Assembly (NCBI GenBank): GCA_002378585.1
Contig: DFSJ01000118.1
Coordinates: forward strand, 1-8,753
Direction of reading: 5' to 3'
DNA from: Flavobacteriaceae bacterium UBA3440
Lineage (GTDB): Bacteria; Bacteroidota; Bacteroidia; Flavobacteriales; Flavobacteriaceae
Length of the DNA: 8,753 bases
Shown: in pieces, positions 1 through 5,690 of the stretch
Position numbering within the stretch: the stretch's first letter is position 1
Layout: every line of letters begins with the position of its first letter
Made by a program: the position numbers and the translations under genes
The notes under the pieces: model-generated
Databases searched by the model: none
What the model was told of the DNA's origin: nothing
What the model saw: the letters and a program-made list of their open reading frames with translations, nothing else

Positions 1-22
1 CTACCAACTGAGCTAAGGTACC
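1..22 (-). tRNA. tRNA, 5' end only (cut by window edge)
   Basis: Read on the minus strand from position 22, the sequence begins GGTACCTTAGCTCAGTTGGT and then AG. This matches the 5' third of a tRNA: a 7-nt acceptor strand (GGTACCT), the T8-A9 linker, the D-stem GCTC and a D-loop AGTTGGTAG with the invariant GG. The anticodon arm and everything after it lie outside the window, so the amino acid cannot be named; the D-arm form is common to Phe, Lys, Ala, Val and Thr tRNAs. A promoter lies directly upstream on the same strand, and coaX diverges from it. Confidence 0.85.
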
Positions 23-39
23 GAGCGCCGAAGCGGATG

Positions 40-69
40 CAAATATAAAGGAAATTTAGGATTAGCAAA
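40..69 (-). promoter_or_regulatory. Bacteroidota-type promoter for the leftward tRNA
   Basis: On the minus strand there is TTTG (66-69), an 18-nt spacer, and TATATTTG (40-47), which is a full match to the Bacteroidota -7 consensus TAnnTTTG. The usual spacing in this phylum is about 19 nt. Transcription would start some 10-15 nt before the tRNA 5' end at position 22, leaving a short leader to be trimmed by RNase P. The motif match and the placement agree, but no start site can be proved from sequence alone. Confidence 0.55.
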
Positions 70-105
70 CAATTTGTGTAAAAAGAAAAGGAGAGTGGGG
101 GAGAT

Positions 106-849
106 TTGCCATATTTGCGTGTGCATTGTACCGTAGATATAGGGAATACCCGGATTAAGGTAGGTTTGTTTGACGCTCAGGGTCAGGGAGTTGCGTTTGC
201 GACTTTTCGGACTGAGGGGTTTACATCGGAATTTGCCTTGTGGGCGGGTGATTACCGTGAGGTACGTGAGGTGGTGGTGTCCTCGGTGGCTGGTGTCATT
301 GATGCTTCGTATTGGGGTCAGGTGTTTCCTCAGGCAGGTCTGTGGTTTATGGAGGATCTGTTGATGCCTTTTGACTCGACGTATGGTCCTGGTTTAGGGG
401 CTGACCGTCGGGCGGTATTGGCCGCGGCATGGTCACTGTATCCTCAGCAGCATTGTTTGGTGGTGGATGCGGGAAGCTGCGTGACCTATGATTTGCTGTC
501 TGCACAGGGAACCCATCTGGGCGGAGGAATTGCTCCAGGACTGCAGATGCGCTTGGATGCGATGCATCGCGGTACGGCTCGTCTGCCTAAGTTGACTTTT
601 GAGGCGGCTGATTCTTTACTGGGATTAGATACTCAGAGCTGCATGAATACGGGGGCTGCTTCGGGGATGGTTTTTGAAATTGAAGGTTGGTATGAAGCCT
701 TGAGCGAGCAATACGGTGATTTAACACTTATTTTAACAGGGGGAGATGCTGAATTTTTGTCTGTGCGTGTAAAAAAAGCCATCTTTGCCGAACCTTATTT
801 TTTGTTGCAGGGCCTCAATGCTTTGCTGGAATACCAAAAGTCACTATGA
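106..849 (+). CDS. coaX: Type III pantothenate kinase (CoaX)
   Basis: This cytosolic enzyme phosphorylates pantothenate with ATP, the first step of coenzyme A synthesis. Type III enzymes (ASKHA fold) generally need a monovalent cation and are not feedback-inhibited by CoA. Family motifs are all present in order: the phosphate-binding VDIGNTRIK (residues 10-18), GLGADR (96-101) with the likely catalytic Asp100, VVDAGSCVTYD (119-129; the family usually has Thr where Ser124 is), and GGGIAPGL (139-146) followed by TARLP (157-161). At 247 residues it is full length. The assigned start is TTG at 106; a TTG at 115 or a GTG at 121 would also keep the whole first motif, and the GTG would give the short N-terminus usual in this family. 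An AAAGGAG lies at 87-93 and a G-rich run at 97-103. No ATG is available before the first motif. The gene overlaps the next by ATGA. To the eye its coding strand is unusually rich in G compared with the genes downstream. Confidence 0.95.
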   Translation: MPYLRVHCTVDIGNTRIKVGLFDAQGQGVAFATFRTEGFTSEFALWAGDYREVREVVVSSVAGVIDASYWGQVFPQAGLWFMEDLLMPFDSTYGPGLGADRRAVLAAAWSLYPQQHCLVVDAGSCVTYDLLSAQGTHLGGGIAPGLQMRLDAMHRGTARLPKLTFEAADSLLGLDTQSCMNTGAASGMVFEIEGWYEALSEQYGDLTLILTGGDAEFLSVRVKKAIFAEPYFLLQGLNALLEYQKSL

Positions 850-2111
850 ATAAATACTTATTGTTGTTTTGTGCATTGGCCTGGGCAGGAACTTCTTGGT
901 CTCAGCAGTCCACAGTATCACCTTACTCTTTTTTTGGCTTTGGTCAACAACAACGCGTCAGCACTGCGGAAAATGAGGCGATGGGGGGAATTACGCTCTA
1001 TGGAGATTCAATACACGGGGCCTTGAATAACCCCGCTTCACTGGGTAAACTCAAACTCACCGTGTACAGTTTAGGGCTTTCTCGCACCCAATCTGATCTT
1101 GCTTCTGATCTAGGTAGTCAATCAGGGTCCTCTACGCGTTTGTCTTATTTGGGCATTGCTTTTCCCATCACCCCAAAAGCTTCTTTTGGTTTTGGGGTAG
1201 TTCCTTACGCAGCTATGGATTACAACCTCTTCTCTGAGTCTGAAGATAGTGAGGGGGTGACCAGCAAAAATTTATTTCAAGGAACCGGGGATTGGAGCCG
1301 TATGTATTTTTCTGGCGGATGGAATCTAAATAAATACCTTTCTGTAGGTGCTTCGATGAACGCACATTTCGGATATGTGGAAAAGCAGCGCATTCAATCG
1401 CTTGACGCACTCATATTGGGAACCTTTGAACGCAAATTTTCCAGAATACGCGGAATTGGATGGACTTTAGCCGCCAATGCGGAGCTTCCTTTGAGTTCTT
1501 CGCTCACTTTGTTCGGAACGGCTCAATTACAAACCGAGGCGTCATTGACTTCAGAGAATACATTAGAACTAGGATCAATTGTCATGTCTTCCAACCAGAA
1601 AGTAGAGGTCGAGGAGGTTGATTTGAGTGGGTCAGGTATGGTTGAAACGGATCTTGTGTTGCCTACGGTGACTCGTTTGGGGATAGGTCTAGGCAAAGAC
1701 ATGAGTTGGTTATTGTCTGCTGAATATGAAATGCAGGACATGGGTGCGTTGCAAAGCGAGTTTTTAACCCAAAGCCAAGTTCAGTATACCCAAGCATCTA
1801 CCTGGAGAATCGGCGGGTACTGGGTACCTTCGTTTGATACATTTGCCAAATATCGACAGCGGATTACCTACCGCTTTGGAGGGTACTTAACCGAAACGGG
1901 GATGATTGTTCAAAATCAACCCATCGAAGAGTCTGGCATTACTTTTGGTGTAGGTTTACCATTGAGCGGCACTTTTTCTAACCTGAATCTAAATGTAGGC
2001 GCAGGGAAAAGAGGTACCACCCAAGGAGGTCTGATCGAGGAGCAATTCGTGAAATTTTCACTTGGGCTCTCCCTAAATGACCGTTGGTTTGTCAAGAGAA
2101 AAATAAATTAA
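846..2111 (+). CDS. Outer-membrane beta-barrel protein, coaX-linked Bacteroidota family
   Basis: The predicted product is a 421-residue secreted protein. A signal peptide (residues 1-19, LLLFCALAWAG core, likely cut after SWS) is followed by SPYSFFGFG (25-33) and GALNNPAS (58-65). The second motif resembles the N-terminal plug region of FadL/PorV-like outer-membrane proteins. The rest is rich in alternating polar/aromatic stretches such as SFGFGVVPYAAMDY, and it closes with a strand-like FVKFSLGLSL near the C-terminus, all consistent with a beta-barrel in the outer membrane. From memory of the group, proteins with this SPYSFFG opening are common next to coaX in Bacteroidota, but I know of no assigned substrate or function. 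Its ATG lies inside the end of coaX (ATGA), so the two are probably translationally coupled. It could be a transporter or a scaffold; the sequence does not decide. Confidence 0.75.
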   Translation: MNKYLLLFCALAWAGTSWSQQSTVSPYSFFGFGQQQRVSTAENEAMGGITLYGDSIHGALNNPASLGKLKLTVYSLGLSRTQSDLASDLGSQSGSSTRLSYLGIAFPITPKASFGFGVVPYAAMDYNLFSESEDSEGVTSKNLFQGTGDWSRMYFSGGWNLNKYLSVGASMNAHFGYVEKQRIQSLDALILGTFERKFSRIRGIGWTLAANAELPLSSSLTLFGTAQLQTEASLTSENTLELGSIVMSSNQKVEVEEVDLSGSGMVETDLVLPTVTRLGIGLGKDMSWLLSAEYEMQDMGALQSEFLTQSQVQYTQASTWRIGGYWVPSFDTFAKYRQRITYRFGGYLTETGMIVQNQPIEESGITFGVGLPLSGTFSNLNLNVGAGKRGTTQGGLIEEQFVKFSLGLSLNDRWFVKRKIN

Positions 2112-2120
2112 TTATTTTAG
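2088..2120 (+). promoter_or_regulatory. Possible promoter upstream of the TPR gene (weak)
   Basis: TTTG (2088-2091) is followed after 21 nt by TATTTTAG (2113-2120), which differs from the Bacteroidota TAnnTTTG element at one position. The spacer is a little longer than the usual 19 nt. The site straddles the end of the preceding gene and would start transcripts shortly before the ATG at 2151. This is the only intergenic gap (39 nt) between coaX and position 5625, so an internal promoter here is plausible but weakly supported. Confidence 0.3.
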
Positions 2121-2150
2121 CCCCTTTCTAAACGATTAAACTAAGGAATT

Positions 2151-3521
2151 ATGAAGCAGTTATTCGCGATGTTGGCCGCCGTAGGTCTGATGAGCACTTC
2201 AGTGATGGCTCAGGCCTCTCAAGAGGAGTGTATGACCAACTTGTCTATCTTTTCAGAGTACGTGAAAGTGAAGAATTTTGATGCTGCCTATGAGCCATGG
2301 AAGCAGGTGTATGAAAATTGCCCAGAGCTTAACTACGCTACTTTTTCCTATGGAGAACGCATTCTAAACTACCGAATTGATAAGGCAACTGGTGCAGCTA
2401 AAGAAGCTGAGGTAAAAGATTTGTTAGATCTAGTGGCTAAAACCCGCACTTATTTTCCAGATCGCGCTACACTGGCTGGTGTTTTGATTGATGAGGCCAT
2501 CATCAAATCGGATAACAAAATGGGGTCAGACCTAGAGGTCTTTCAACTATTGGACCGTGCGGTGAATGAAGATGGCGCTAATTTTAAGAACCCTAAAGCG
2601 ATCTACTTATACTTCTCTGTTTTGGTTGATTTGAATGCTGCTGGACAGAAGGATTTGGACGAGGTATTTGCCGCTTATGACGTGGTTAAAGAGAAAATCG
2701 ATGAGGAGTTTGCTTCTTTGAATAAAACAGCTGCGTCTTTGTCAGACAAACAGGATTCTGGGACAGCGCTTACCTCTAGAGAGGAGCGTATGTTGCAAGT
2801 GGCTGAAAACAACTCTAAAGTATTTAACCAAATCTCTGAGAGCATTGATGTGAAGCTAGGTAACTTAGCTAACTGCGATAACTTGATCCCTTTATACCAA
2901 AGAAATTTCGCTGCTAAAAAAGGCGATATCCGTTGGGTTAAAGGTGCGGTAAGCCGCATGTTTGCTAAAGAATGTACAGATGATCCACTTTTTGTGAAAT
3001 TGGTAGAGGCGCAAAACGCCTTGGATCCTTCAGCGGATGCCTATTTCTACTTAGGTATGTTGAAGCAAAAGCAAGGAAACAACAATGGAGCCGTTGCTGA
3101 CTTTAACAAGGCTGTTGAGATGGAAGGCGATGCGAAAAAACGCAGCGCTATTTTCTACAAAGTAGCTACTACCTACGAAAAGTCTTCTAAGATCAACGCA
3201 CGCAATTATGCCCAAAAAGCGATTGCTGAAGATTCTTCGAATGGACGCGCTTATTTGTTGATTGCTCGTTTGTATGCCAATTCAGCGGATGATTGTGGAA
3301 AAACCACTTTCGAAAAGCGCGCCATTTATTGGAAAGCAGCTGAGATGGCCGCCAAAGCCGGAAAGGTGGACTTGTCGATTAAAAACATCGCCAACCGCAC
3401 TCTGGAAAGCTACAATGCTAAAGCGCCATCAAAGACCGATATATTTGAATCTGGACTTGCTGGTCAAACCATCAGCTTCGACTGTTGGGTGGGCGGTAGT
3501 GTTCGCGTCCCTTCCATCTAA
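2151..3521 (+). CDS. Secreted tetratricopeptide-repeat protein
   Basis: The 456-residue product has a clear signal peptide (residues 1-20, cut after VMA) and is probably periplasmic. The N-terminal helices (about 26-60, with NFDAAYEPWKQVY) resemble a TPR. Canonical TPR-like units follow at about 294-327 (AYFYLGMLKQKQGNNNGAV), 329-362 and 363-400. The central part (about 185-240) is lysine/glutamate-rich and probably helical. Six cysteines remain after cleavage (27, 57, 242, 275, 382, 445), which would allow disulphides. The chain ends in a short non-TPR tail, CWVGGSVRVPSI. TPR proteins usually act as protein-binding scaffolds; no partner can be named here. The ATG is preceded by AAGGA (2143-2147) at only 3 nt. 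Its stop codon overlaps the lptC start by one base (TAATG), which suggests coupled translation and a link to LPS export or another envelope job. Codon use looks tuned to frequent codons, hinting at good expression. Confidence 0.8.
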   Translation: MKQLFAMLAAVGLMSTSVMAQASQEECMTNLSIFSEYVKVKNFDAAYEPWKQVYENCPELNYATFSYGERILNYRIDKATGAAKEAEVKDLLDLVAKTRTYFPDRATLAGVLIDEAIIKSDNKMGSDLEVFQLLDRAVNEDGANFKNPKAIYLYFSVLVDLNAAGQKDLDEVFAAYDVVKEKIDEEFASLNKTAASLSDKQDSGTALTSREERMLQVAENNSKVFNQISESIDVKLGNLANCDNLIPLYQRNFAAKKGDIRWVKGAVSRMFAKECTDDPLFVKLVEAQNALDPSADAYFYLGMLKQKQGNNNGAVADFNKAVEMEGDAKKRSAIFYKVATTYEKSSKINARNYAQKAIAEDSSNGRAYLLIARLYANSADDCGKTTFEKRAIYWKAAEMAAKAGKVDLSIKNIANRTLESYNAKAPSKTDIFESGLAGQTISFDCWVGGSVRVPSI

Positions 3522-4129
3522 TGAGGGGTCGACCACATAAGGTACAAAGCTTTGCCACAACTGTAGTTGTGGCATTCTTTTTTGTGGCTTGTGGCGGGCA
3601 TGTGCCTGAGGTGATGGAGACGTCAGGGGATTTGCCTGCGCTGTTGCCCCAAGGTATTGCCGATTCATTTTCCCTAAACTACTATGAATTGCCGGTCGAT
3701 AGCCTCGAAGCGCCTTCGTACACCAAGAATGCTCAGCATTTGGCTACCTTGGAAAGTCCACGGTCTTTGGACTACGATCATTTAGCGTTTCCCTTTAAAA
3801 AATTTCCTTCTGGTGTAGTGCTCACCGTCTTTGATGCTCAAGGACAGTCTACCCGCATTACGGCCGATCAGGCAGAGGTGTTTTCCCGAACTAGTTTGGT
3901 CAACCTAAAGGGTTCTGTGCACATAGACATGCCCGATGGCAAACGACTGGAAACCGATCAGCTCTACTGGGACCGAAAAGAAAATTGGATTTTTACCGAT
4001 GGTTCGTTTGTCTTCACCAATCCTGAGGACCAGACGGTGATGTACGGTACGGGTCTGGATTTAAAACGGGATTTTACGTACTTTAACGCCCAGAAAACCT
4101 CTGGATTTTTATCCATAAAACAAGACTGA
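3521..4129 (+). CDS. lptC: LPS export protein LptC, lipoprotein form
   Basis: LptC takes lipopolysaccharide from the LptBFG transporter and passes it to the periplasmic LptA bridge. This 202-residue protein has an N-terminal hydrophobic segment (about 11-23) ending in a lipobox-like FVAC with Cys24, so it is probably lipid-anchored rather than held by a transmembrane helix as in E. coli. The C-terminal half (about 95-190) shows the LptC/OstA beta-jellyroll pattern: VVLTVFDAQGQSTRITADQA (from 99), GSVHIDMPDGKRLETDQLYW (from 131), then WIFTDG and a Gly-rich YGTGLDL. The residue after Cys24 is Gly, without an acidic run that would suggest surface export. Its start overlaps the TPR gene by one base and its stop overlaps the next gene by one base (TGATG). 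The identity rests on this pattern and the neighbours; a generic OstA-like protein is the alternative. Confidence 0.85.
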   Translation: MRGRPHKVQSFATTVVVAFFFVACGGHVPEVMETSGDLPALLPQGIADSFSLNYYELPVDSLEAPSYTKNAQHLATLESPRSLDYDHLAFPFKKFPSGVVLTVFDAQGQSTRITADQAEVFSRTSLVNLKGSVHIDMPDGKRLETDQLYWDRKENWIFTDGSFVFTNPEDQTVMYGTGLDLKRDFTYFNAQKTSGFLSIKQD

Positions 4130-4335
4130 TGATCAAGATATTGCGCTTTACTGAATACCTGTATCTGCTAGTGGCTATCATGGCTGCCTATAAAATCATA
4201 ACTACATGGGGACAGCCCGACCAACCTCTAGCCCTGATGGGTGTGTTTTTGTTGGTGTCTGTGGGGATGTTCTTTTTTCGAAGAAATTACCGCAAAAAAT
4301 TCGAACAACGTCAGCGCGACAACAATCCTTCCTAA
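4129..4335 (+). CDS. Small two-helix inner-membrane protein, function unknown
   Basis: This 68-residue product has a short basic N-terminus (MIKILR), a first hydrophobic helix (about 8-26, YLYLLVAIMAAYKII), a short polar turn with WGQPDQP, a second helix (about 33-51, ALMGVFLLVSVGMFFF) and a strongly basic tail (RRNYRKKFEQRQRD). The charges predict a hairpin with both ends in the cytoplasm. It is bound to its neighbours: the ATG overlaps the lptC stop by one base, and its TAA is immediately followed, in the same frame, by the TTG of the CNNM-type gene. I recall short membrane proteins in this slot in other Bacteroidota but no named function. The tight coupling on both sides makes it a real gene rather than a chance frame. 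A role as a small partner of LptC or of the CNNM protein is inference only. Confidence 0.75.
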   Translation: MIKILRFTEYLYLLVAIMAAYKIITTWGQPDQPLALMGVFLLVSVGMFFFRRNYRKKFEQRQRDNNPS

Positions 4336-5625
4336 TTGGACTACGCCGTACTTGTCATTATTGTTTCACTGATTTTTTCCGCCTTTTTTTCCGGAATGGA
4401 GATCGCTTATATCTCCTCCAACAAGATCCATATTGAGATCGAAAAAAAGCAGAAAGGCGTACTTGCCGATACGTTAAAACGTTTAACTGAACGTCCCTCA
4501 AAGTTTATTGCCGCTATGTTGATCGGCAACAACATCGCTTTGGTGGTGTATGGGTTTTACATGGGAGATCTGTTGGTGGAGTGGTTTGCCCAGTGGCCGA
4601 CTCAGTGGCCCCTGTTGCGCTGGATGGTGGAAGAGGGCGCTTTGGTGACCCAAACCATTATTTCCACGCTGGTTATTTTGGTGACCGCCGAGTTTTTACC
4701 CAAGGTGCTTTTTCAGATTTACGCCAATACCTTGATAAAGACTTTAGCGATACCTGCCTTTGTGTTTTATCAGTTGTTTTCACTGTTTTCCACGTTTGTG
4801 ATTAAAATCTCAGATGGCATTTTGCGTTTGTTTTTTAACACTAAAGGCGATGAAGTTCAGATTGCCTTTTCCAAGGTAGAGCTCGAAGACTACATCCAAG
4901 AGCATATGGATCAGGTAGAAGACCAAGATGATGTGGATACCGAAATTCAGATTTTTCAGAATGCGTTGGAGTTTAGCAATGTGAAAGCTCGGGAGATTAT
5001 GATCCCCCGCACCGAATTGATGGCCGTAGCGTTGAGTGATCCCCCCAAAGAGCTGGTCAAGATTTTTTCAGAAACGGGCTATTCAAAATTATTGGTCTAT
5101 CAAGGGACTATCGACAACATAATCGGTTATGTACACAGCTATGCGTTGTTTCAAAAACCCAGAACCATCAAAGGAATTTTGATGCCGATAGAGTTTGTGC
5201 CCGAAACTATGCTGATCAGTGATATCCTCAATGTGCTGACCAAAAAGCGCAAGAGTATTGCGGTGGTTCTCGACGAGTACGGAGGTACGTCCGGTATGCT
5301 GACCGTGGAGGACATTATCGAGGTGTTGTTTGGCGATATTGAAGACGAGCACGATTCCGATGACCTCAGGGAAGAAGTTTTAGGGGCTGAAGGGTATATT
5401 TTTTCCGCCCGGTTGGAAATTGATTACTTGAATGAAACGTATGGATTTGCCTTGCCAGAAAGTGAGGAATACACCACACTTGGCGGTTATATCGTCAATG
5501 CGCTCGGGGAAATTCCTCAAGCAAAAGAACAGATCGAATTGGGTACTTATCGTTTTGATGTATTAGAAGTTTCTGGGAACAAGATAGACGCCGTACAACT
5601 CAGGTATTTAGAAAGGGAATCCTAG
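4336..5625 (+). CDS. CNNM/DUF21-CBS-CorC-type membrane protein (hemolysin family, GldE-like)
   Basis: This inner-membrane protein belongs to the CNNM/CorC family, some members of which move or sense Mg2+. In order: a CNNM (DUF21) membrane domain (about 1-165) with FSGMEIA (18-24), IGNNIAL (63-69) and TAEFLPK near 115-122; a first CBS domain opening with AREIMIPRTEL (218-228); a second CBS domain ending in DEYGGTSG (313-320) and the acidic FGDIEDEHD; and a CorC_HlyC domain (about 350-425). At 429 residues it has the normal length. The name hemolysin is historical; GldE of gliding motility is a paralogue with the same architecture, and I see nothing that singles this gene out as gldE. The TTG start is chosen because the codon before it is the stop of the preceding gene in this same frame, and the next ATG (Met21) lies inside the conserved FSGMEIA motif. 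No Shine-Dalgarno is seen, so re-initiation after the small upstream gene is likely. Confidence 0.9.
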   Translation: MDYAVLVIIVSLIFSAFFSGMEIAYISSNKIHIEIEKKQKGVLADTLKRLTERPSKFIAAMLIGNNIALVVYGFYMGDLLVEWFAQWPTQWPLLRWMVEEGALVTQTIISTLVILVTAEFLPKVLFQIYANTLIKTLAIPAFVFYQLFSLFSTFVIKISDGILRLFFNTKGDEVQIAFSKVELEDYIQEHMDQVEDQDDVDTEIQIFQNALEFSNVKAREIMIPRTELMAVALSDPPKELVKIFSETGYSKLLVYQGTIDNIIGYVHSYALFQKPRTIKGILMPIEFVPETMLISDILNVLTKKRKSIAVVLDEYGGTSGMLTVEDIIEVLFGDIEDEHDSDDLREEVLGAEGYIFSARLEIDYLNETYGFALPESEEYTTLGGYIVNALGEIPQAKEQIELGTYRFDVLEVSGNKIDAVQLRYLERES

Positions 5626-5634
5626 CCCTAAGCG

Positions 5635-5666
5635 TTTTATTATCTCAAAAGAAAATGGTATTTTCG
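5635..5666 (+). promoter_or_regulatory. Possible promoter upstream of ppiD (weak)
   Basis: TATTTTCG (5659-5666) differs from the Bacteroidota -7 element TAnnTTTG at one position. The upstream partner would be TTTT at 5635-5638, 20 nt away, which lacks the final G of TTTG. Initiation would fall some 15-20 nt before the ATG at 5691. The 65-nt gap is the longest between genes from coaX to ppiD, so a separate promoter is reasonable, but the -33 element is poor and read-through from upstream is equally possible. Confidence 0.27.
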
Positions 5667-5690
5667 CCACCACTTTAATTTTTTGCACGC

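Noticed and set aside
110..117. CATATTTG as a -7 promoter element for coaX
   Set aside because: It falls inside the coding region after the candidate starts and has no TTTG element at the right distance upstream.
3262..3540. 92-residue plus-strand frame at the end of the TPR gene
   Set aside because: It is out of frame with the TPR repeats it overlaps, its product shows no domain or signal, and the TPR frame continues intact to its overlap with lptC.
4336..5625. Naming the CNNM-type protein gldE (gliding motility)
   Set aside because: GldE shares the domain plan, but the family is large and no other gliding gene lies nearby; the lptC-linked copy is more safely called a CNNM/CorC-type protein.
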